Positions 1-5,123 of a stretch of 5,123 bases of DNA are shown here, one piece after another. Position numbers and translations under genes: made by a program. Location: the NCBI GenBank assembly GCA_041658405.1, contig JBBAAG010000126.1, positions 1 through 5,123 of the forward strand, given 5' to 3'. Under the pieces are notes generated by a model. The model worked only from the letters and a program-made list of their open reading frames with translations. It searched no databases and was not told the origin of the DNA. The stretch is from Elusimicrobiota bacterium (lineage in GTDB: Bacteria; Elusimicrobiota; UBA5214; JBBAAG01). Within the stretch, counting starts at the first letter, position 1; each line of letters begins with the position of its first letter.

Positions 1-562
1 CGTTTTCCCTTAATGTACCCGCAGGGAAAAGATTTTCATCCTCAAGCCATTTTGTTGAGTCAATACACAAAACATTGAGGTCACGGTATAACCGCAGATG
101 CTGATACCCGTCATCCAGAATTATTACATCCGGATTAAATTTCTCTATGATAAACCTCCCGGCTTTCACGCGGTCCGCACAAACAATAATGGGTACACCT
201 GCGAGTTTACGTGCCAGCATTAACGGTTCATCCCCGCATTCTGCGGGGTCATCAAAGAAAACCTTATCCCCATCGGAGATAGTTAAAATACCATCCACCC
301 CTTTGCGTTTATCAGGCAAACTATTTTTACGCCCGTACCCGCGGGAGAGTATCACCGCGCGTTTACCTATTTTATTGCAGTACCGCACAGCAGTTTCAAC
401 CGTAACACTCTTCCCCGTCCCGCCTAGGGTAAGGTTGCCGATACAGATAACTTTTGTATCTAACCTATACGTTTTTGCAATACCGCTCTTAAATGCCGCA
501 GCACGTACAGCAAGTAATACGCGGTATATAGAAGATAGTAAGTATAACGGATTAATCTTCAA
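1..562 (-). CDS. lpxK: Tetraacyldisaccharide 4'-kinase LpxK, N-terminal part (cut by left edge)
   Basis: LpxK phosphorylates the 4' position of the lipid A precursor tetraacyldisaccharide-1-phosphate with ATP at the inner membrane, a late step of lipid A synthesis. I translated this frame by hand: 187 codons are present out of a usual 310-360, so the C-terminal part lies outside the window. Numbering from the proposed start, a hydrophobic N-terminal segment (about residues 5-24, INPLYLLSSIYRVLL...) would act as the membrane-associated helix. Then come VICIGNLTLGGTGKS (38-52, P-loop with Lys51), a LSRGYGRK strand-turn, AECGDEP (Asp111), DDGYQH, and LFPAGTLRE at the edge, all family landmarks in the right order. 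No ATG lies close to the expected start. TTG at 562 puts 37 residues before VICIGN, as I recall for the Aquifex enzyme, and overlaps the GH2 gene by 11 nt. An in-frame ATG at 625 would add 21 mostly basic residues and cannot be excluded. The identity is firm; the start is uncertain. Confidence 0.93.
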   Translation of the reverse strand, partial: MKINPLYLLSSIYRVLLAVRAAAFKSGIAKTYRLDTKVICIGNLTLGGTGKSVTVETAVRYCNKIGKRAVILSRGYGRKNSLPDKRKGVDGILTISDGDKVFFDDPAECGDEPLMLARKLAGVPIIVCADRVKAGRFIIEKFNPDVIILDDGYQHLRLYRDLNVLCIDSTKWLEDENLFPAGTLREN

Positions 563-2291
563 TCGCAGCTTTCTGGGTATTAACTTTCCGAAATATTTTT
601 TTGTCAAACTTCGGTTTCCGGTCATACGTCAACAACCCATTAACTTCCTGTTCCACATCGTATATCTGGGTATAACAAAACGCAAACATTTTTGGATGGA
701 ACAACAACACTTCAGTTAATTTTTTATACCGTTCAATAAACTCATCGCCATCCTTGGGCCGGGCACCGTAACCCCACGATTTCTTATCTTCAGTTGCCTG
801 TGCCGGGTTCCACCAGATACCGCCGTACTCGCTCACAAAATATGGCTGGTGAAGATACGGCGCATCAGCAGCTGGATGGTTACGGAATACTTCTTCGGTA
901 TCCTTAAACTTTTCAAATAACGCCTTAAACTTTTCAGGGTCCTGCGTATAATTATGGCTATCATAAATATCAGTCAATACGTGCACATACCCACTGGTAT
1001 CAATAACAGGCCTTGTGTGGTCCAACTTTTTTGTTAAATTATAACCCATACTTAGCAATTCCGGAATCTGTGTTTTATAAGTCTCATTAAACGGGCACCA
1101 TCCTATGATTGACGGATGATTGAAATCACGTTCCACAGCTTCCATCCACTCGGACATAACACTGTCAAATAATTCGTATTTTGTTAGATCCAACCCCCAA
1201 CTGGGATACTCACCCCATACGAGGTAACCAAGTTTATCCGCCCAGTAAAGATACCGTGGTTCAAACACTTTTTGATGAAGCCTCGCACCATTGAACCCTA
1301 ATTCCATTGATAATACAATATCCTGTTTTAACGCAGCTTCCGTTGAAGCAGTATAAATCCCATCCGGATAATATCCCTGGTCAAGAACTAACCTCTGGAA
1401 TACCGACTTCCCGTTAAGCAAAACCTTTTTCCCTGAAATCTCAATTTTACGTAAACCAAAATAACTTTCTACACGGTCAACTGCCTTACCGTCTTTTTCA
1501 AGGGTAATCACAACGTCATACAAAAACGGCGACCCTGGCTCCCACGGATACTTTTCATCAAGTTTGACGACAGCGTACACCGTATTTTTTGCAGGGAATG
1601 AGGTTTTCCCTACGGCTTTACCGTTAGCGAAGACTTCAACTTTTTGTGTAATACCTTCCGTTTCCGATGTAATAACATTCTCTGGTTTAAATATTATTGA
1701 TGTGTTGTCATAATCAGGATACACCCTGAAAGTTTTTATATAATCAGCTTCCACAGGCTCTAACCACACAGTCTGCCAGATACCGGTTACCCGTGTATAA
1801 AAACACTCATACGATTCAGGTTTTTTTGACTGTTTACCCGTCGGCTGGAGTTCGCTTGTGGTATTATCGATAATAAATAATGTAAGATCGTTATTCCCTG
1901 TAACAAGACAATCGGTGATATCAAAACTAAACGGCGTATATCCCCCGCGGTGCATACCGATTTTTTTATTATTAACCCATACCGTTGCTAGATAATCTAC
2001 CGCGCCAAAATGTAAAATTACGTGTTTATCCTTCCATTCCTGCGGGATAACGAACTTGCGGTGGTACCATGACTCCGGGATAAAACGTTTTTCATTGATC
2101 CCGGATAATTCGCTTTCCGGGCAAAACGGTACAACAATTTTTTTACTGAACTCAGTTCTTATAGTTTCATTTCCCGCCTGTTTTTCAAGGAATAATTCGT
2201 AATCCCATTCACCGTTAAGGTTCAACCACTCACGACGCACCATCTGAGGGCGCGGATATTCATTCCTTGGTACAGCCTTACTTACAACCAT
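552..2291 (-). CDS. Glycoside hydrolase family 2 protein (beta-galactosidase/beta-glucuronidase-like)
   Basis: A 579-residue retaining exo-glycosidase of the GH2 fold. Numbered from the ATG at 2291, it has a jelly-roll sugar-binding domain (about 12-180; LNLNGEWDY, ESWYHRKFVIP, GAVDYLATVWVNN), an Ig-like domain (about 185-282, ending ESYFGLRKIEI) and a TIM barrel (about 285-575). The acid/base is Glu403 in GWCPFNET and the nucleophile is Glu488 in FVSEYGG, so the enzyme should be active. There is no signal peptide, so it probably acts on imported oligosaccharides in the cytoplasm. The length is close to E. coli beta-glucuronidase (about 600) and far below LacZ, and the C-terminal LacZ domains are absent. 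The substrate cannot be read from the sequence: galactoside, glucuronide and mannoside are all possible. A GTG at 2297 also opens the frame, but it lies inside the Shine-Dalgarno tract; ATG at 2291 has proper 5-nt spacing. The gene begins 18 nt after hypD and its end overlaps lpxK. Confidence 0.93.
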   Translation of the reverse strand: MVVSKAVPRNEYPRPQMVRREWLNLNGEWDYELFLEKQAGNETIRTEFSKKIVVPFCPESELSGINEKRFIPESWYHRKFVIPQEWKDKHVILHFGAVDYLATVWVNNKKIGMHRGGYTPFSFDITDCLVTGNNDLTLFIIDNTTSELQPTGKQSKKPESYECFYTRVTGIWQTVWLEPVEADYIKTFRVYPDYDNTSIIFKPENVITSETEGITQKVEVFANGKAVGKTSFPAKNTVYAVVKLDEKYPWEPGSPFLYDVVITLEKDGKAVDRVESYFGLRKIEISGKKVLLNGKSVFQRLVLDQGYYPDGIYTASTEAALKQDIVLSMELGFNGARLHQKVFEPRYLYWADKLGYLVWGEYPSWGLDLTKYELFDSVMSEWMEAVERDFNHPSIIGWCPFNETYKTQIPELLSMGYNLTKKLDHTRPVIDTSGYVHVLTDIYDSHNYTQDPEKFKALFEKFKDTEEVFRNHPAADAPYLHQPYFVSEYGGIWWNPAQATEDKKSWGYGARPKDGDEFIERYKKLTEVLLFHPKMFAFCYTQIYDVEQEVNGLLTYDRKPKFDKKIFRKVNTQKAAIED

Positions 2292-2294
2292 TGA

Positions 2295-2302
2295 CACCTC
2301 CC
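2295..2302 (-). promoter_or_regulatory. Strong Shine-Dalgarno site of the GH2 gene
   Basis: The minus strand reads GGGAGGTG, then TCA, then ATG at 2291. GGAGGTG is complementary to the conserved anti-Shine-Dalgarno end of 16S rRNA, and 5 nt separate GGAGG from the ATG. This decides the start: the upstream GTG at 2297 is part of the site itself. It is the best ribosome binding site in the window, which suggests the GH2 gene is translated on its own rather than only by coupling to hypD. Confidence 0.85.
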
Positions 2303-2309
2303 TAATGTT

Positions 2310-3437
2310 TTAGTTATTACACTCATACTTATAGTACGCCGCACAGGAACCTTCGCTAGATACCATACAAGGCCCTAACGGCATAGACGGCGTACAACGT
2401 TTTCCGAGATTAACACACTGCCGTGGAGACTTTTTCCCTTTAATAACTTCCCCGCAAATACAGCCCCGGTTAATATATTCACTTCGATTATCCACCTTTA
2501 TCCCGAACACAGCTTTTGCGTCGTATTTACGGTATATTTTACTAAATTCCAACCCAGACTCCTGAATAATTCCTAACCCACGCCAGTTTGAATCACAGGG
2601 ACTAAACACTTTTTCAAGAATTTTTAGAGCAACACGATTACCTTCAGGTTTAACCGCGCGGGTGTACTCGTTCTCAACCATTGCGCGTGACATTATCCTT
2701 TGTTTTGTCAGCATATAAACACCAAGCATGATATCTCTCGGGGTAAACCCTGTGATAACACAAGGAATTCCGTATTCTTTTGGAATAAATTCATAAGGTT
2801 TCACGCCAAGAATTACGCTTACATGCCCGGGCAATATTAATCCGTCGACCTCAGAATCTTTTGTACTTAATAGTACCCTCAGCGCTTGAGGTAAAGTTTT
2901 AAACGCGGGGTAAACAAAAAAATTTGTGATCCCCCTTTTTTCGGCAAGCATAACGGTTGTAGCAACCACCGGGATAGTAGTTTCAAAACCAACCCCGAGG
3001 AAAACAACTTTTTTGTTTTTATACTTTAACGCAAGGCCTAACGCTTCAACCGGAGAGTACACCACATGAACATCAGCGCCTACCGCACGTGCGGTTTCTA
3101 ATGAGACCCTATTACCTTTATTATCAATAGACGGTACGCGCAACATATCCCCAAACGTTGCCACCACAATATCTTTGTGTTCCGCAAGCCGTATCATCGC
3201 GTCAATATCCTGTTGAGGTGTTACGCATACAGGACATCCGGGCCCGGAGATAAGCCTAAGTTTTTCAGGGAAGAGCGCACGTAATCCGTTACGCGCTATC
3301 TCCATTGTATGTGTCCCGCATACCTCCATAAAAGATATCCTATGTTTTACCATCTGTGCGATTGCGCCGGATATACTTTTAATATCATCGCGGCCAGAAT
3401 AATCCGGTTTTTTATCACGGCTGATGATGCCACTCAT
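2310..3437 (-). CDS. hypD: Hydrogenase maturation protein HypD
   Basis: HypD is the redox-active iron-sulfur scaffold which, with HypC, carries the iron atom while its CN and CO ligands are added during [NiFe]-hydrogenase maturation; it acts in the cytoplasm. The protein is full length (375 aa; the family is about 350-380). Visible motifs in order: MEVCGTHT (Cys40, the essential iron-site cysteine), GPGCPVC (Cys68 and Cys71, the redox pair), FGDMLRVP (95-102), GFETT (150-154), PGHVSVI (203-209), CVITGFTPRDIM (226-237), and the C-terminal cysteine-rich segment (RGCICGE, CVNLGKRCTP, GPCMVSSEGSC; Cys326, 328, 341, 348, 357, 365), which contains the [4Fe-4S] ligands. All key residues are present. 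The start ATG overlaps the hypC stop as ATGA, with GAGG at 3448-3451 ten nt upstream, so the two are probably translationally coupled. No hypE follows. Confidence 0.98.
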   Translation of the reverse strand: MSGIISRDKKPDYSGRDDIKSISGAIAQMVKHRISFMEVCGTHTMEIARNGLRALFPEKLRLISGPGCPVCVTPQQDIDAMIRLAEHKDIVVATFGDMLRVPSIDNKGNRVSLETARAVGADVHVVYSPVEALGLALKYKNKKVVFLGVGFETTIPVVATTVMLAEKRGITNFFVYPAFKTLPQALRVLLSTKDSEVDGLILPGHVSVILGVKPYEFIPKEYGIPCVITGFTPRDIMLGVYMLTKQRIMSRAMVENEYTRAVKPEGNRVALKILEKVFSPCDSNWRGLGIIQESGLEFSKIYRKYDAKAVFGIKVDNRSEYINRGCICGEVIKGKKSPRQCVNLGKRCTPSMPLGPCMVSSEGSCAAYYKYECNN

Positions 3438-3658
3438 CGCTTTGCCGCCTCATCAACTTCACGCAGAAGTTTCAACGTTTCTTTAGCATCATCCTCGTTT
3501 AGAATTTGTATAGAAAAACCGGCATGTACAATTACATAATCCCCAACTTTTACATCGGGCGTGAGATCTGTCATTGCATCCTTTTTTACACCGTCGTAAT
3601 CAATTATTGCAACAGTTTTATTTATTTTAATAACTTTACCCGGAACTGCTAAACACAT
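3434..3658 (-). CDS. hypC: Hydrogenase maturation chaperone HypC
   Basis: HypC (HypC/HybG/HupF family) is a small chaperone that binds HypD, shares the Fe(CN)2CO unit with it and delivers it to the hydrogenase large-subunit precursor. The 74-aa product has the normal family length. It opens with MCLAVPGKV, so Cys2, the essential iron ligand exposed after Met removal, is present. The rest follows the OB-like barrel pattern (IIDYDGVKKDAMTDL, KVGDYVIVHAGFSIQIL) and ends in an acidic/basic helix (EDDAKETLKLLREVDEAAKR) typical of the family. The start is fixed by MC at the N-terminus. No Shine-Dalgarno lies within the usual 5-12 nt; the 10 nt upstream are TCTATTTTTT. A purine-rich AAGGAAGG sits further up, beyond an inverted repeat. 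The end overlaps hypD by 4 nt. Confidence 0.97.
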   Translation of the reverse strand: MCLAVPGKVIKINKTVAIIDYDGVKKDAMTDLTPDVKVGDYVIVHAGFSIQILNEDDAKETLKLLREVDEAAKR

Positions 3659-3668
3659 AAAAAATAGA

Positions 3669-3687
3669 GTTGTTACTAACTAACAAC
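3669..3687 (-). promoter_or_regulatory. Perfect inverted repeat in the hypC leader
   Basis: The minus strand reads GTTGTTA-GTTAG-TAACAAC: a perfect 7-bp stem with a 5-nt loop, followed at once by TCTATTTTTT and then the hypC ATG. Three readings are possible: a DNA operator for a dimeric regulator just downstream of a candidate promoter, a weak intrinsic terminator or attenuator (only two G-C pairs, but with a U-rich tail), or an mRNA hairpin that brings the upstream AAGGAAGG within about 12 nt of the start codon. The symmetry is seen directly; the function is inferred. Confidence 0.45.
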
Positions 3688-3689
3688 AT

Positions 3690-3697
3690 CCTTCCTT
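3690..3697 (-). promoter_or_regulatory. Purine-rich Shine-Dalgarno-like tract upstream of hypC
   Basis: AAGGAAGG on the minus strand is the only Shine-Dalgarno-like sequence ahead of hypC, but it ends 31 nt before the hypC ATG, too far for direct use. Folding of the inverted repeat at 3669-3687 would remove 19 nt and leave about 12 nt of effective spacing. An out-of-frame ATG touches the tract directly (zero spacing), which is too close for good initiation. The role is tentative. Confidence 0.3.
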
Positions 3698-3698
3698 G

Positions 3699-3727
3699 TT
3701 TATAGAATATATTTAGTATTTTACCAA
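3699..3727 (-). promoter_or_regulatory. Candidate sigma-70-like promoter for hypCD
   Basis: On the minus strand, TTGGTA (3722-3727; 4 of 6 to TTGACA) and TATAAA (3699-3704; 5 of 6 to TATAAT) are separated by exactly 17 nt. It lies entirely in the 73-nt gap after the hypF stop, and transcription would begin near 3691-3693, just above the AAGGAAGG tract and the inverted repeat. The gap is very AT-rich, so a chance match is quite possible. It would give hypC, hypD and downstream genes a start independent of hypF. Confidence 0.3.
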
Positions 3728-3731
3728 AATA

Positions 3732-5123
3732 TTAACGTTTTAACACATACCCGTTACCCGCCGCCCAGGCCTGGCCATAAGCTATTGCACCGTCATTCGC
3801 AGGCAGTTGTTCATTAAAATATACCTTGAACCCTGCATTCACAAGTATTGAGACGGTTAGTTCCAGTAACAACGCGTTTTGGAATACCCCGCCGGATAAT
3901 GTAATAACCCGTACCCCTGATTCTTTTCTTGCTAACTTTGAGATGTTCAGTACAGCCTCAGCTATCGCTGTATGGAATTTAAACGCAACAATTTCAGGGG
4001 ATACATCCTTGGAGATATCACGAAGTATACCTTTTACAACATTGTGCCAGTCAATAACCACTAATCTGTTATCCCGTACTAAATCAAAAACGTACGGCAC
4101 TATTTTTTTGTGTTTAACTTTCCATGCCAGAGACTCAAGTTTCACCGCCGCCTGTGCTTCATAAGTAACGTTTGTACACACACCCAGTAACGCTGATATC
4201 CCGTCAAAGATACGCCCGGCACTAGTTGTTTTATATGTATTAAGCCCGGTTTCAATCATCCGATAAATCAGAGGTAACCTTGCCTTTTGTTGTTTTAACC
4301 CGGGCGGCAATTTTCTCCCTGTTTCATTGAGTTCATACAACATCCCCGCGGCAATACGCCACGGTTCTTTTACAGCCTTATCCCCGCCGGGAAGCATTAA
4401 TGTCCTTAAACCCGCGTAACGAATGAACCCGCTATTTTGTGTATATACAAAACCTTCACCACCCCAGAGTTCACCGTTTACCCCATACCCAATTCCATCA
4501 AAAGTTATGCATAGCAACGGCGGGATAAGTTTATGTTCCGCAATTACACTTCCCGCATGCGCTATATGATGCTGCACAAATTTAACTTCTGGTTTAGAGT
4601 TATTATTCTGTATTTTACGCTGAACCGCATATACTGATGATAAATAATCCGGATGAGAATCACACACAACCGTTTTTGGATCAACTTTAAGGACATCACT
4701 CAGCTTTGCGATTGTATCCCTAAAAAACTCAAAACCTTTATTCTCAAACAAATCACCTATATACTGTGACACATACGCATCGTTTCCCCTGGTGATACAC
4801 ACCGTATTTTTTAATCCCGCTCCTACGGACAATACAGCACCCGTTGATTTATACTGTTTAGGTACCGCCAGGCTGATAGGATTCGGTGCATAACCCCTTG
4901 CACGGCGGATAAGCTGCATTTTTTCAGTATTCCCAACTTTAATTGACCTCACAATTGAATCATCGCAGCGCGTATAAATTCCGCGGTTATTCATTAAGTA
5001 ATAATCCGCGATCCCGCCCAACCTATCCCGAGCTTCACCATTATCTTTGCAGATAGGTTCATCCGCGAAATTCCCGGAAGTCATGACTAATGACTCAAAG
5101 TTCGGTACTACCTTTTTTTGATG
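3732..5123 (-). CDS. hypF: Carbamoyltransferase HypF, C-terminal part (cut by right edge)
   Basis: HypF turns carbamoyl phosphate and ATP into carbamoyl-adenylate and passes the carbamoyl group to the C-terminal cysteine of HypE; this becomes the CN ligands of [NiFe]-hydrogenase. The frame stays open to the edge (13 codons before the Met at 5084, ending FESLV), and that Met is the conserved M of the internal MTSGN motif, not a start. About 463 residues remain of a usual 740-780. The acylphosphatase and zinc-finger domains and most of the YrdC domain are outside. Numbered from that Met: the YrdC end (MTSGNFADEPI, RCDDSIVR 39-46, RRARGYAPNPI 60-70), then the Kae1-like domain with LKNT (91-94), SQYIGDL (106-112), CDSHPDYLS (141-149), the metal-binding QHHIAH (171-176), FDGIGYG and WGGEGF (195-212), LPGGDKAVKEPWR (231-243), SAGRIFDGISALLG (288-301), YEAQAAVKLE (308-317), LSGGVFQN (396-403) and NDGAIAYGQ (430-438). 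No defect is seen. Confidence 0.97.
   Translation of the reverse strand, partial: HQKKVVPNFESLVMTSGNFADEPICKDNGEARDRLGGIADYYLMNNRGIYTRCDDSIVRSIKVGNTEKMQLIRRARGYAPNPISLAVPKQYKSTGAVLSVGAGLKNTVCITRGNDAYVSQYIGDLFENKGFEFFRDTIAKLSDVLKVDPKTVVCDSHPDYLSSVYAVQRKIQNNNSKPEVKFVQHHIAHAGSVIAEHKLIPPLLCITFDGIGYGVNGELWGGEGFVYTQNSGFIRYAGLRTLMLPGGDKAVKEPWRIAAGMLYELNETGRKLPPGLKQQKARLPLIYRMIETGLNTYKTTSAGRIFDGISALLGVCTNVTYEAQAAVKLESLAWKVKHKKIVPYVFDLVRDNRLVVIDWHNVVKGILRDISKDVSPEIVAFKFHTAIAEAVLNISKLARKESGVRVITLSGGVFQNALLLELTVSILVNAGFKVYFNEQLPANDGAIAYGQAWAAGNGYVLKR

Noticed and set aside
147..719. Plus-strand 190-codon open frame
   Set aside because: It lies antisense to lpxK and the end of the GH2 gene, both of which have clear family motifs. 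Its translation shows no recognisable domain and it has no convincing ribosome binding site.
2292..2297. GTG at 2297 as the GH2 start, giving 581 residues
   Set aside because: The GTG is part of the GGGAGGTG Shine-Dalgarno tract; the ATG six bases later has ideal spacing.
3309..3539. Plus-strand 76-codon open frame
   Set aside because: Antisense to the hypC/hypD junction; the conserved protein motifs are on the other strand.
3636..3689. Minus-strand 17-codon open frame (MLLVSNNSIFYVFSSSG) overlapping the hypC start in another frame, a possible leader peptide
   Set aside because: Its ATG touches the AAGGAAGG tract with no spacing, its composition shows no attenuation-like codon run, and it reads through the inverted repeat. 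Chance is the simpler explanation.
3722..3731. AT-only inverted repeat TATTTT-ACC-AAAATA just after the hypF stop (about 3717-3731) as a terminator
   Set aside because: The stem has no G-C pairs and no T-tract follows it on the minus strand, so it would not form a stable terminator.
3765..3774. 10-bp perfect palindrome CCAGGCCTGG
   Set aside because: It lies in the hypF C-terminal coding region (GQAWAAG codons) with nothing around it to suggest a binding site; a palindrome this short is expected by chance.
3826..4164. Plus-strand 112-codon open frame
   Set aside because: Antisense to the HypF Kae1-like domain; no recognisable motif of its own.
5082..5084. ATG at 5084 as the start of a 450-residue protein
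   Set aside because: It encodes the internal Met of the HypF MTSGN motif and the frame is open to the window edge, so the gene is cut by the window rather than starting here.

Overview
This window reads as a single run of minus-strand genes with almost no non-coding DNA. In transcription order, from high to low coordinates, it holds the 3' part of hypF (cut by the right edge), hypC, hypD, a glycoside hydrolase family 2 (GH2) gene, and the 5' part of lpxK (cut by the left edge). The spacings are 73 nt (hypF-hypC), a 4-nt ATGA overlap (hypC-hypD), 18 nt (hypD-GH2) and a short overlap (GH2-lpxK). All substantial plus-strand open frames lie antisense to these genes and look like shadows.

Right part (about 2310 to 5123): a [NiFe]-hydrogenase maturation cluster. 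HypF makes the carbamoyl group that becomes the CN ligands. HypC and HypD form the scaffold on which the Fe(CN)2CO unit is built. The usual next partner, hypE, is not after hypD here. The only non-coding gap, between hypF and hypC, carries a plausible sigma-70-like promoter, a purine-rich Shine-Dalgarno-like tract and a perfect 7-bp inverted repeat, so hypCD may have its own control.

Left part (1 to 2291): a cytoplasmic GH2 enzyme with both catalytic glutamates visible, preceded by a near-ideal ribosome binding site. It is followed by lpxK, the lipid A 4'-kinase gene. The lpxK reading frame has no ATG near the expected start and probably begins at a TTG inside the end of the GH2 gene.

Organism: lpxK implies a lipid A-making, didermic (Gram-negative-type) bacterium, and the hyp genes imply [NiFe]-hydrogenase and so probably an anaerobic or H2-metabolising lifestyle. 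Base composition looks moderate (low-to-mid 40s % GC by eye). The mix of hydrogenase maturation, sugar hydrolase and lipid A genes in one compact run would suit an uncultured didermic anaerobe, but I cannot assign a phylum from the sequence alone. All five gene families are known. I see no mobile element, CRISPR, tRNA, rRNA or undescribed protein system.
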